Positions 6,895 to 15,860 of a stretch of DNA of 18,667 nucleotides are shown in pieces. This DNA is from Paraglomus occultum (taxonomy: Eukaryota; Glomeromycota; Glomeromycetes; Paraglomerales; Paraglomeraceae). A program made the translations under genes and the position numbers. Under the pieces are notes generated by a model. That model made no database searches, was not told the origin of the DNA, and saw only the letters and a list, made by a program, of their open reading frames with translations. The DNA lies in the NCBI GenBank assembly GCA_910592205.1, contig CAJVPJ010000707.1, positions 1 to 18,667 on the forward strand. Direction: 5' to 3'. Numbering within the stretch: the first letter of the stretch is position 1; every line of letters starts with the position of its first letter.

Positions 6895-8169
6895 CTAATT
6901 AGCGTATATATACCTATACTTAGTTCTTATTTGCTTAATCAAATCTACTCCAATATTTACTCCTCCAAATCAATTAGAAAAATTAAGTTTTTCGAAGATA
7001 TTATCAAAGACAATGTTAAAGAAAAGAACTATGACATACCACAAAGAAACAATCTTATTAATTATTGATTTTAATAAATTACTAGTTACGCGACCAGGCC
7101 GCACTCCATCGATATAAATCCCTTTTCTTCGCAATTCTTTGCCAATTTCACTCGGTTTTCATTGCACAAAACGCATTTGTGATCAAACTACTAGTCAACG
7201 AAGAAAAATAAGGAAAGAAAGCACTCCGAAAATTTTTCACTTAGCTCCACTAATTCAATCCCGAATATTTCTGCTGGCAAAAATTTTTTTTTCTTCATTA
7301 AGGATAAAAAGAGAACTCCAAAACCCTTGATTTTTTCCTATTTTGTCCACCGATATTTGCTTTTCACTTTGGATTTCTCCCCATTTTTCAAACACTTCGC
7401 CCAACTTAAATCAATTCGCTCTTCCTTTAATAAGATAAAGACTGTAAAAAAAAGAAATAAATTGCGAAAGATAAATTAATGGCATAAAACTAAGACTTAA
7501 TTTGAACCCTAGTTTAGAATCTTTTTTTTTCAACAATTTATTATCTTGACTATAAAGAGTATTAGTGTCAACTGGCACCTCTCATTTTAAATTGGTTACC
7601 CAAATAAAGAAAACTGTAATAAAGAACAAAGAAAGAAAACTAAGCGGTTTTCATTCTCCTTTAAACAAATCTTGAGGAAAGAATTCTACCAGCAACATGA
7701 GATTAAAAGCACTACAAATTCCGTACTGATTCATTAACTGAGCAAGTAACTCTAATAAGCAACAATTAACTACCGTAACGACAAGCAATAACAGCAGAAT
7801 ATCACCTAAACTATTTTTTCAAACATTCCGAAAACTAATCAGTCCAAAACCTAAAGAAAAAATAAATACTAAAAATTTGTTAATTAAATGGCGTCATTTT
7901 TTGAATTTAACTTGATCCGTTTTTTCTGAAAGAAAAAATTGAAGAAATAAACCCAAAAAAAAGTTAACTTGTAACTGAACACCAATACCTAAAAAGAATA
8001 ACTTATAATTCCTTTCATTCTCCTGAATATTGGTCAGTCATTGGCTAGGAAAAGGAATTTTGTATTTGCCAAAAACATAAAATATTAACCCTGCCAAACT
8101 TACTAAACAGCCTAGCAAAAAAACGTAACGCTGTTCTTTAATTCTTTTTCCTTTGCTACTAACCGCCAT
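6895..8169 (-). CDS. secY: Protein translocase subunit SecY, highly divergent
   Basis: SecY is the channel of the Sec export machinery in the cytoplasmic membrane. The frame of 424 residues is open only with TGA as Trp (about a dozen TGAs, for example FPSQWLTN and KGEWKP). About ten hydrophobic segments are visible. Recognisable SecY landmarks are FLGIGVQLQ (for the LGIMPYI region), LMNQYGICSAFNLMLL (for TERGIGNGISLII), the WEVPVDTN strand, and the C-terminal loop WKPSEIGKELRRKGIYIDGV followed by RPGR, then FGGVNIGVDLIKQIRTKYR. Many usually invariant residues are lost: the PYI after LGI is absent and the first loop is short. It follows rplO by 3 nt, the standard spc operon position. No adk or map follows; a terminator-like hairpin does. 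Confidence 0.85.
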
Positions 8170-8172
8170 AAA

Positions 8173-8598
8173 CTATTTTTTTATTATCTGAAATTTTCCT
8201 CCTGCTTTAATAATCTTCTCCTGAGCAACCCGAGAGAAAAAATTTGCCTTAACTGTCAAAGCCTTAGTTAATTCTCCTTCTCCTAGTATCTTCACATGAA
8301 ATTTACTTTGAGTGTAATCCACTGTCTGCCCAGTAATAATCTTCTCATCATTTTCTAATTTTTCTAGATTAATCACCTGAAAAGAAATTTTAGGAATTTT
8401 AAATCCTCCACCCCGCTTAGGAAAACGTCGATAAACTGGAGTTTGACCACCCTCAAATCCCGGACGAGTATGACCACTTTTCCTTGCCTTTTGCCCTTTT
8501 TGACCTCGCCCGCAAGTTTTTCCACTACCCGAACCTTCACCGCGGCCAACAATCTTTTTTTTCTTGACAATAGTAGTTAAATAATTATTAGTAGTCAT
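8173..8598 (-). CDS. rplO: 50S ribosomal protein L15
   Basis: A 141-residue L15 of normal length. The N-terminal Gly/Lys-rich arm GRGEGSGSGKTCGRGQKGQK is followed by SGHTRPGFEGGQTPVYRRFP and KRGGG, the diagnostic L15 signature. The C-terminal half has the usual variable beta region ending AGGKFQIIKK. It binds 23S rRNA in the large subunit. The start ATG at 8598 lies within the last 11 nt of rpsE, so translation is likely coupled. rpmD (L30), often found between rpsE and rplO in other bacteria, is absent, as is usual in mollicutes. Confidence 0.96.
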   Translation of the reverse strand: MTTNNYLTTIVKKKKIVGRGEGSGSGKTCGRGQKGQKARKSGHTRPGFEGGQTPVYRRFPKRGGGFKIPKISFQVINLEKLENDEKIITGQTVDYTQSKFHVKILGEGELTKALTVKANFFSRVAQEKIIKAGGKFQIIKK

Positions 8599-9139
8599 AT
8601 TTTTTTCCAGTTAACTTGTCTAAACACATAAAAGCCGCTCGAATAACATTCATTTTGTTACGCGAACCAATTATTTTTGCACTGATGTCTTTAATTTCTA
8701 AATATTTGAATAACTTACTAAGTATTCCACCAGCTCTAATACCATTTCCGGGAGGAGCAGGCTTTAAAAAAACTTTAGTTGCTCCATCTTTCACTAACAC
8801 CTGATAGGGAATAGTTTGAATCGGCTCAGGAAAATAAACAACCAATTTTTTTTGAGCTTTCCGCACAGACTTGCGAAAAGCACTGATTGCTTCCTTGCCG
8901 CTTGCACGCGCAAAAGCAACTGCCCTTTTTTCTTCATCTTTGACCAAAACCAAAGAAGTAAAACTAAACCTTCGTCCACCCTTAGTTACAGTCACCGGCC
9001 GCTTTGTCTCTAATTTTTCAGTTTTAAGACGAACATATTGACCCCTTTTTTCAAACTCCTTACTCTTTTTTTCTAATTTGCTCGAGACTCACTTTTTTTC
9101 TCTCTCGACCACCTTTAAACTATCTTTTTCTTTCTCCAT
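8588..9139 (-). CDS. rpsE: 30S ribosomal protein S5
   Basis: A 183-residue S5. The true start is the ATG at 9139, directly after the rplR stop; the frame passes one TGA (Trp, near residue 17). The N-terminal extension is charged and Lys-rich. The S5 double-stranded-RNA-binding domain is seen at VTKGGRRFSFTSLVLVKD, and the C-terminal domain at KPAPPGNGIRAGGILSKLF, then IIGSRNKMNVIRAAFMCL. The normally conserved glycine-rich stretch GxGxGxVGxGxGKA is replaced by EEKRAVAFARASGKE, keeping only the final GK/E. S5 acts in translational accuracy and helicase activity at the mRNA entry site. Identity is secure, and the loss of glycines is notable. Confidence 0.95.
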
Positions 9140-9505
9140 TTAAAAATTAATTCCTAATTGCCTCATTGATTCACAAAATACTTTTATCTTTCCATGATAA
9201 GGCCGGCCGTTGCGGTCAAAAACAATCTGCCTTTTACCTTCCTTTTTTAATTTTTCTGCGAACAATTCTCCCAATTTTTTCGCGTATTCTCTATTTTTGC
9301 GAGAAAAATTATTGCTTTCTTCAATCAAATCAGCAGTTGATAAACATAAAAGTGTATGTCCTATCCTATCATCAATAGCTTGGACTCTTAAAAAACGATC
9401 AGACTCACTTAAAACTACTCGTGGTGTTTGCCCAGTTCCTATTACTAAATTACTTCTTCGTTTTCGTATTTGCCGGCGAATTTTCTTTTCTATAATCTTC
9501 GTCAT
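9140..9505 (-). CDS. rplR: 50S ribosomal protein L18
   Basis: A 121-residue L18 of normal length, which binds 5S rRNA in the large subunit. The basic N-terminus KKIRRQIRKRRSNLVIGTG, the beta strand PRVVLSESDRFLRVQAIDD, and the C-terminal IVFDRNGRPYHGKIKVFCES (consensus VFDRGGxxYHGRVxALAEx) are diagnostic. It sits 7 nt after rplF and directly abuts rpsE (stop TAA followed at once by the rpsE ATG). Confidence 0.96.
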   Translation of the reverse strand: MTKIIEKKIRRQIRKRRSNLVIGTGQTPRVVLSESDRFLRVQAIDDRIGHTLLCLSTADLIEESNNFSRKNREYAKKLGELFAEKLKKEGKRQIVFDRNGRPYHGKIKVFCESMRQLGINF

Positions 9506-9512
9506 ATACTTA

Positions 9513-10046
9513 TTATTTATTTAAGGACTTCCCGGGCTTAAGCTTTATACCTTCTTCTTCCCCCACATAGTAAATTCCTTTCGCTTTCTTGTAAACACTC
9601 GGTAAACGTAGTGGCTTAATGTCACTGGCTGCAAACTTTCTAACTTGTTGCTTATTTACTCCTTTGATTATTATTTTATTTCCGTCAATTTTTACTTCGA
9701 GTTCTTTTGGAATGTCTAAAAGAATCGGGTGAGATTTCCCAAGCAAAAACTCTAATTTATTATCTTTTAAAAAAACCTTATAACCAATTCCTTTTACCTC
9801 CAGGACCTCTTGATAACCTTCCGTTACCCCTTTTATCGCGTTGTAAATTAAAGAATTATGAGTTCCCGCTAGCGCTATATTTTCTGATTTCGTAGATATT
9901 TTGTTTTCTTCATTAACTACTTCTAACCCACCCGGAAAAAAAATTTCGTTTTTACCTAATGGGCCTTCGACAGTAATTCTTCCTTTGTGTAAAAGCACTT
10001 TCACAGTTGGTGGTACTGAAATAATTCGATTAGCAATTTTTGACAT
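9513..10046 (-). CDS. rplF: 50S ribosomal protein L6
   Basis: A 177-residue L6 with two copies of the L6 fold. The N-terminus MSKIANRIISVPPTVKV and VEGPLGKNE, then HNSLIYNAIKGVTEGYQEVLEV with KGIGYKV at the domain junction, and the C-terminal VNKQQVRKFAASDIKPLR are typical. The late signature is KKAKGIYYVGEEEGIKLKPGKS, where the usual GKGI is AKGI. It lies 15 nt after rpsH. L6 sits near the stalk and binds 23S rRNA. Confidence 0.96.
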   Translation of the reverse strand: MSKIANRIISVPPTVKVLLHKGRITVEGPLGKNEIFFPGGLEVVNEENKISTKSENIALAGTHNSLIYNAIKGVTEGYQEVLEVKGIGYKVFLKDNKLEFLLGKSHPILLDIPKELEVKIDGNKIIIKGVNKQQVRKFAASDIKPLRLPSVYKKAKGIYYVGEEEGIKLKPGKSLNK

Positions 10047-10061
10047 AAAAACAATATTTCA

Positions 10062-10451
10062 TTAATTAATGGAAAGAAGGAGTTTACCTCCAGTAGACTT
10101 TTGTAAAGCTTCGCGGTGAGTTAATAACCCAAATGGAGTAGAAATAATAAAAACACCTCGACCTCGACAATGTTCTTTTATTTCTTTAACTTTTAGATAA
10201 ATATGTCGAGAAGAACTTGAAATTTTTTTTATTTCATGAATGTTACTGTATTGATTAGAACATTTAATTCTGACTTTAATGTTCTTGTTTTTTTCATCAA
10301 ATCAACAATGAGACAGAAAGTTATTTTCCTCCAATTTCTTGCAAATCCTCCATTTAAAAGAAGAATAAGGAAAAACAACATTACGAAATGCTCGCATATT
10401 AGCATTACGAATAGTTGTTAACATATTAGCTACCGGATCAGAAAAAGTCAT
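10062..10451 (-). CDS. rpsH: 30S ribosomal protein S8
   Basis: A 129-residue frame from ATG 10451 to TAA 10062, interrupted in a standard-code reading by one TGA (Trp, in SHCWFD). The N-terminus SDPVANMLTTIRNANMRA is the classic S8 start (DPIADMLTRIRNA). The C-terminal half shows SSSSRHIYLKVKEI and GRGVFIISTPFGLLTHREA, matching the S8 signature GLGIxIxSTSKGVxTDxEA. S8 binds the central domain of 16S rRNA and is an early assembly protein. The length is normal (about 130). It lies between rpsN and rplF as in the canonical spc operon. Confidence 0.94.
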
Positions 10452-10498
10452 ATTTAATATTTTACTAATTACCTACTACCGCACATAAATTCCACACC

Positions 10499-10690
10499 TT
10501 ACCAAGAAGCCTTTTTAAAACCTGGTAAAAGCCCTTGATAAACATATTCACGGAAATGTATACGACAAATTCTACCGCCTTCTAAATGTAAAACAAATCG
10601 AGGACGGCCACAAACTAAACAACGATAATTCCTTCTTGTAGAATATTTTGGAGTCTTCTTAGATCTAACAATTAATGCTTTTCTTGCCAT
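10499..10690 (-). CDS. rpsN: 30S ribosomal protein S14, zinc-binding short form
   Basis: A 63-residue S14 of the short, zinc-ribbon type (full-length zinc-free S14 is about 90-100). Ligands are Cys24 and Cys27 (CLVCGRP) and Cys42. The usual fourth Cys is His45 (CRIHFREY), giving a CCCH site. The C-terminus [13 protein letters not shown] is diagnostic. In the canonical spc operon rplE (L5) and rplX (L24) precede it; here the upstream neighbour is an unrelated coiled-coil zinc protein, so the operon is broken at this point. Confidence 0.95.
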   Translation of the reverse strand: MARKALIVRSKKTPKYSTRRNYRCLVCGRPRFVLHLEGGRICRIHFREYVYQGLLPGFKKASW

Positions 10691-10719
10691 ACAAATTTAT
10701 AAAATTCTTATAGTCTAAC

Positions 10720-11691
10720 TTACTCTTCGGGAATATTTTTTGTATCTTCTTTAGAGCGAACACTTCGCTTATCTCGAAGAAGTTTATTTCTCATACCTTG
10801 CCTGTCCTTTTTTACCTGTTCATCAACAGATAGGATCACTAAAGTTTTCTGTAATTCTCCTTTTTTTTTTTCTAATTCCATTTTCAACCTGTTCTTTTTC
10901 TTCCTAACCTCCATCAACCTATCATGAGGATCATTTTTTTTCGCTAAACCTAAATTTTGTGCTATACGGCGAAAAAATCCTACCTTTTCTTCAGAAGGCA
11001 AAATATCAATATCTAATTCCAAACTCCTTTCCTTTCTTTCTAATTTATTAACTCTGTTTGTTAAATCTCCTATCGCTAACTGAATTTGTGTAATTAATCT
11101 TTTACCACTTTCAATTTTTTCCTCATTTTTTTTCTCTTCTTCCTGGCGAATGCTTTCCCGATTCTTATATTCTTTACAATGGCCTAACAAACAATCTTGC
11201 GAACAAAATCCTGCCCCCTCTACAATTTCAATCTCCAAAACTTTTTGCTCTTCCTTTGTCAACCGATAAGGAATTCCCGAAATTCTTATATCACAGAAAT
11301 AACAATAGCCTTCTTTCGGAACTTTTTGTTGTAAAGGAACTATTAAAAAAGTATCCTTTTCAATTTGCCTAATAATAGTTTCCTTTTCTCTTTGCAAATC
11401 TCTTAGCAAATTTTTGTACTCGCGTGCTATCGAATTTCTTTCTTCATGGAGAACATCTTCTTCCTCTGCAAAATGAACACTGCTCAACTTATTAATCATT
11501 TTCTCAGCCTTTTCAGCAACATTCATAACTGACTCAGACAAACCTTGCCAGACTTTTTTTTTCTCAGCAGAATTAAGATTAGATCGAGCTAAAGAAAAGA
11601 GCGAAAGATTTACTCTTTCTTTCAATTCTTTACATTCGTCTTCATACTTAATTAATTCTTCTCTTGCTGATTGAATGATTGAATAATTCAT
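10720..11691 (-). CDS. Coiled-coil protein with a central FCS-like zinc finger, unknown function
   Basis: A 323-residue, highly charged protein without TGA codons. Residues 1-120 and 175-310 are predicted long helices with heptad-like Leu/Ile spacing (for example RLITQIQLAIGDLTNRVNKL). Between them is a small zinc module: Cys130-x2-Cys133 (YCYFCD) and Cys163-x3-Cys167 (GFCSQDC) with His171/Cys172 close by, a CxxC...FCSxxC pattern like several treble-clef zinc fingers. There is no membrane segment or signal peptide. It sits between dnaJ and rpsN, where rplN-rplX-rplE would be expected. The location hints at a translation- or chaperone-linked role, but nothing in the sequence shows a function. 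I do not recognise the family. Confidence 0.7.
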   Translation of the reverse strand: MNYSIIQSAREELIKYEDECKELKERVNLSLFSLARSNLNSAEKKKVWQGLSESVMNVAEKAEKMINKLSSVHFAEEEDVLHEERNSIAREYKNLLRDLQREKETIIRQIEKDTFLIVPLQQKVPKEGYCYFCDIRISGIPYRLTKEEQKVLEIEIVEGAGFCSQDCLLGHCKEYKNRESIRQEEEKKNEEKIESGKRLITQIQLAIGDLTNRVNKLERKERSLELDIDILPSEEKVGFFRRIAQNLGLAKKNDPHDRLMEVRKKKNRLKMELEKKKGELQKTLVILSVDEQVKKDRQGMRNKLLRDKRSVRSKEDTKNIPEE

Positions 11692-11780
11692 AACTAAAAG
11701 ATTATATTTATATTATTATGTTTTAATAGCATTTGCGCTTTATACCAGAACTTCCTTAACAAAAATAACCCTAAACATTT

Positions 11781-12932
11781 TTACTTATTTGCAATATCCT
11801 TATTTTTTTCAACAAAATCTTCATTAGGATTTCAGTTAGTCTCTCTTTTTAATTTATAAAGCATTTCACTAGTTGAATCAGTAACTTTCTTTGGTAATTT
11901 TATTTGCAACCAAATAAAAAAATCTCCTCTTACGTTACTATTTATTCCCAGATAACAACCGCGACCACGCAAAACTAATCAATCTCCATTTTGGGTCCCG
12001 GGTGCAATTTCTGCTTTGTCTATCCCTTCAAGGGTAATTACTTTTAATTTTCCTCCTAAAATAGCATCCAAAAAAGAGATAGGTAAACTAACATGTATAT
12101 CATTTCCTTTACGCTGAAAATACGGATTATCCTTAACCTTTATACTAACGTAAATATCACCTTTTCCTCCTCCGTACCAACCATCATTTCCTATTCCTTG
12201 ATAACGAAGCCTTTTATCTGGCTGAACTCCACGCGGAATACTAAGTTCAATAATTTCTTTTTGTCTTGTAAATTTTTTCCCCCCGCAATATCCACACTTC
12301 TTTTTAATTCTTTTACCACTACCTTGACACTGCGAACAAGTAACCTGGTTACGAATAGTTCCCAGAATAGTTCTCTGAATAGTATTAACTATCCCCCTTC
12401 CTCGGCAAGATAAACAATCAACAATATCCGAAGTAGTTGCAGCCCCAGTTTGTCGACAAGCACCACATGCTTTTTCTAGATCGATCGAGATTTTTTTCTT
12501 CACTCCTAACACTGACTCTTTAAAAGTCAAAACTAAATCAATTAAAACATCATCACCTGCTTGGGTTCTAGTTCGACTTCCAGAATAATTTTCTTGCCCA
12601 GAATAGTCTGTTCCTCTACCAAAAAAAGTGTCAAAAATATCCTTAAAAATAGACTCTCCTTGCCCAAATCCTCCTGCTGAAGCACTTTGTCCAAAAGAAC
12701 CTTCGCTACCGTATTGGTCATAATTCCGGCGTTTTTCAGGATTACTCAAAACTTCATAAGCCTGGTTAATTTCTTTCATCTTCTCCTCCGCAACTTTTTT
12801 TTCACTTTCTGACTTACCAACTCAGCGGTCAGGATGCCATTTAAGGGCTAACTTACGATAGGTTTTCTTGATTTCCTCTTCTGAGGCATTTTCTGACACC
12901 TCCAAAACATCATAGTAACTTTTTTTTTTCAT
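11781..12932 (-). CDS. dnaJ: Chaperone protein DnaJ
   Basis: DnaJ delivers substrates to DnaK and stimulates its ATPase. The true gene runs from ATG 12932 to TAA 11781 (383 residues), with TGA-Trp at residue 37, after the HPD motif (HPDRW), and again in NGDWLVLRG and TNWNPN. Domains in order: J-domain (1-75, HPD at 33-35), G/F-rich linker ([20 protein letters not shown]), cysteine-rich zinc domain with four CxxC pairs (156/159, 173/176, 199/202, 213/216), and C-terminal substrate-binding domains ([47 protein letters not shown]). The length is normal. It follows dnaK after a 397-bp gap. Confidence 0.95.
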
Positions 12933-13329
12933 TATCTAAATATTTATTACAAAAACCGCATGCTCATTAACTGATTCTAATGTTCTTTTTCCCAACACAA
13001 GGAAATAATCTTTTTCCTTTTTTAATAACAAAAAAACTACTAATAACCTTTAAAATTTCTCTTCTTTATTCATTTCATCAACAAATTTTCCTAACTTCTC
13101 AACCACTTTCTTGATGCAGCATGTGCCACTACACTCATCTCCACTCTGATAATCACTTAAACACTTATTACTTTATTCTATGATAAATCTTTACTTCTCC
13201 GTCAGACAATTTTTCTTATATTTAGCAAACTTCTTGGATAAACCTAAACTTTTTCAAATCCTACATCATTTTCCCGCCTAACAATTTAATACCAAGGAAA
13301 ATTTTTGACTCTAACAAATTTAAATTAAT
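12933..13329. other. Gap between dnaK and dnaJ, possible gene remnants
   Basis: There is no intact gene, tRNA or clear terminator in this 397-bp stretch. On the minus strand a 39-codon open stretch without a start codon (about 13050-13167) reads CLSDYQSGDECSGTCCIKK followed by a Lys/Glu helix, and ends with TAA. A second short open stretch in another frame precedes it. These may be decayed coding sequence. All other intergenic spaces in this cluster are under 100 bp, so the gap is unusual. Confidence 0.4.
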
Positions 13330-15198
13330 TTACTTTTTATCATCATCCTTTTTTTCCGGGCTAACATCAACAATCTCTTCACCATTAGCACTATTTTCTT
13401 TAGGCATCTTTTGCATTAACTCATTAGAGAGTTTCATCATCTCATCAATCTTGTTTAGTTGATTTTTTAACTCTGGATAATTCTTCTCCTCAGTTAATTT
13501 TTTTAAACCTTCATACAACTTCTTAAATTCTTGGAATTGAGGGTCATCCTCCTTGAAATTTTTGTGAGATTTAAACTCTTCAATTTGCTTTTCAAAAGTG
13601 TAACAATAAGTTTGAGCTCGATTCAGGGTCTCTAAATTATCTTTTAATTCCTCATCTTTAGCCCGATTTTCTTCTGCTTCCTTGATCATTCTTTGAATCT
13701 CTTCATCACTTAAACTCTGACTATCTCTAATAACAATCGACTGTTCTTTGCCAGTCTTTTTATCTTTAGCAGAAACTGACACAACTCCATTAGCATCAAT
13801 GTCAAAAACCACTTCAATCTGCGGAATACCACGTGGTGCTGGCTCAATACCCGTTAACTCAAAAGCAGACAACAACTTATTATCCTGAGCTCGAGTTCTT
13901 TCCCCTTGAAAAACACGAATAAAAACACTAGGCTGATTATCCATAGCAGTAGAAAAAAACTCAGACTTTCTAGTTGGAATAGTAGTGTTACGTTCAATAA
14001 GTTTGGCAAACATACCTCCCTCCGTCTCAATCCCTAATGAAAGCGGAGTAACATCCAATAAAAGCACGTCTTTAATGTCACCACGTAATACTGCTCCTTG
14101 GATAGCAGCTCCCACTGCCACTACTTCATCTGGATTGACTGACTTATTAATTCTTTTTTCACCAAAACGACCTTTAATAAGATTTTCTACCATCGGCATT
14201 CGTGTGGAACCCCCTACCAAAATTATTTGATCAATTTCACCTTCTCTTAATTTTGCCTCCCGAAGAGCTTCATCCACTTTTTCAGCAGTTTTCTTCATAT
14301 AATCTTTTGTTAATTCCTCAAATTTAGCCCGAGTAACTTCCACATTCAAATGAAAAGTTTCACCATTATGAGAAGCAATATAAGGAATAGAAACAGTAGC
14401 TTTTAACTTAGCGGACAATTCATGCTTAGTTTGCTCAACTGCTTCTCGTAATCTTTGTAAAGTAATCTTCCGATCTTTTTCTTCTCTATCCTTAGTACGA
14501 AGATCAATTTTACTCTCCTTTTTAAATTCTTCAATTATGTAATCAACTAATCTTTTGTTAAAATCATCTCCTCCTAAATCGTTAATACCTGCTGTGGAAC
14601 GAACTTCAAAAGTCCCTCCTTCTTCGCCTTTAGTAATTTGAAGAATAGAAACGTCAAAAGTTCCACCACCCAAGTCATAAACTAATATTTTTTGATCTCT
14701 TTCAACACGATCCAAACCATAAGCTAAAGCCGCAGCAGTTGGCTCATTAATAATTCTTTCTACCTTTAATCCTGCAATTAGTCCAGCATTCTCGGTTGCT
14801 TTTCTTTGAGCATCGTTAAAATACGCAGGAACAGTAATTACAGCTCGAGTAATTTTTTTCCCCAACTTTTTCCCCGCATAACCGGCTAGATAATTAAGTA
14901 TTTCCGCCGACACCTGTTCAGGAGTTAAATCTTTTCCTCCTAACTTAACTTTAGTTGAAGTTCCCATCTTCCTCTTAATAGAAAAAACAGTTTCTGGATT
15001 AATCGCTGCCTGTCGTTTAGCTGCCAATCCTACTAAAAATCTATTTTCTTTTTTATCAAAAGACACCACTGAAGGAGTAGTTCTCCCACCCTCTTCGTTT
15101 TCTAAAACCCTAGGATTCTTGCCCTCCATGATTGCAATACATGAATTAGTTGTTCCTAGGTCAATACCTACTATATCTTCACTTGTTTTGTTACTCAT
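13330..15198 (-). CDS. dnaK: Chaperone protein DnaK (Hsp70)
   Basis: A 622-residue Hsp70 of normal length without TGA codons. ATPase-domain signatures are [19 protein letters not shown] near the N-terminus, [15 protein letters not shown], and [20 protein letters not shown]. The interdomain linker [19 protein letters not shown] leads into the substrate-binding domain ([20 protein letters not shown]). The C-terminal helical lid and a short acidic/Lys tail follow ([13 protein letters not shown]). It folds and protects proteins in an ATP cycle with DnaJ and GrpE. It starts 16 nt after the grpE stop and is clearly in the same transcript. This is the best conserved gene of the window. Confidence 0.98.
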   Translation of the reverse strand: MSNKTSEDIVGIDLGTTNSCIAIMEGKNPRVLENEEGGRTTPSVVSFDKKENRFLVGLAAKRQAAINPETVFSIKRKMGTSTKVKLGGKDLTPEQVSAEILNYLAGYAGKKLGKKITRAVITVPAYFNDAQRKATENAGLIAGLKVERIINEPTAAALAYGLDRVERDQKILVYDLGGGTFDVSILQITKGEEGGTFEVRSTAGINDLGGDDFNKRLVDYIIEEFKKESKIDLRTKDREEKDRKITLQRLREAVEQTKHELSAKLKATVSIPYIASHNGETFHLNVEVTRAKFEELTKDYMKKTAEKVDEALREAKLREGEIDQIILVGGSTRMPMVENLIKGRFGEKRINKSVNPDEVVAVGAAIQGAVLRGDIKDVLLLDVTPLSLGIETEGGMFAKLIERNTTIPTRKSEFFSTAMDNQPSVFIRVFQGERTRAQDNKLLSAFELTGIEPAPRGIPQIEVVFDIDANGVVSVSAKDKKTGKEQSIVIRDSQSLSDEEIQRMIKEAEENRAKDEELKDNLETLNRAQTYCYTFEKQIEEFKSHKNFKEDDPQFQEFKKLYEGLKKLTEEKNYPELKNQLNKIDEMMKLSNELMQKMPKENSANGEEIVDVSPEKKDDDKK

Positions 15199-15214
15199 AC
15201 TTATTATATATTAT

Positions 15215-15817
15215 TTATTTTCTATCTTGTTGATTTTTTTTACTAATTTTTACCTTGGCCGGACGAAGAACTTTTCCATGAAGAAGATAACCCTTCTCCT
15301 TAACTTCTTTAACTGTTCTTTCTGGAAGTTGCTCATCTTCTACCTCCTCATCTAATTCATGGAGATAACTATTTCAAAGGTCAACTCCTTTTTTAATTTC
15401 TATTTCTCTTACTCCCTCACTCTCCAACTTCTTCCATAAATTATTTCGCATCATTTCAATTCCAATTAAATGATTTTGAACTCTTTTATCTGAATCACCC
15501 CGCATTAACTTTAAAGCCCTTTCTTCTAGATCAACCAAAAAATCAAGCACAGCAAGAACAAATTTCTTATTGCTGTATTTATATATCTCTTCTATTTGAA
15601 GGCGAAATTCTTTTTGTTTATTATCTAGTTCAGCCAGTAAATGTAACTTATCCCTTCTCAAACTCTCTATCTCTTTCTCTAATTCTAAACTTTTCTCCTC
15701 CTTTGGCTTGTTTTCTAATTGTTCTTTTTTAACCCTTTTTTCCTTCGTAACCTCTTCTTCGCTTTTTATCTTTTCCTTAGAAACACTTTCTTTTTGTTTT
15801 TCCTCTTTTTTATTCAT
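15215..15817 (-). CDS. grpE: Nucleotide exchange factor GrpE
   Basis: A 200-residue GrpE from ATG 15817 to TAA 15215. A standard-code reading would stop early at a TGA (Trp, VDLWNSYLHE). The N-terminus (1-50) is very Lys/Glu-rich and disordered, followed by a long coiled coil (LELEKEIESLRRDKLHLLAE). The conserved core is seen at FVLAVLDFLVDLEERAL and the C-terminal beta domain at VKEVKEKGYLLHGKVLRPAK, then VKIS, matching the GrpE signature ending GYxxxGRVLRPAxVxV. GrpE releases ADP from DnaK. It lies 43 nt after clpB and 16 nt before dnaK. Confidence 0.95.
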
Positions 15818-15860
15818 ACTTTTTTATAGTTTTTGCTTTCTTCATATTTTTTTGCCCAGT

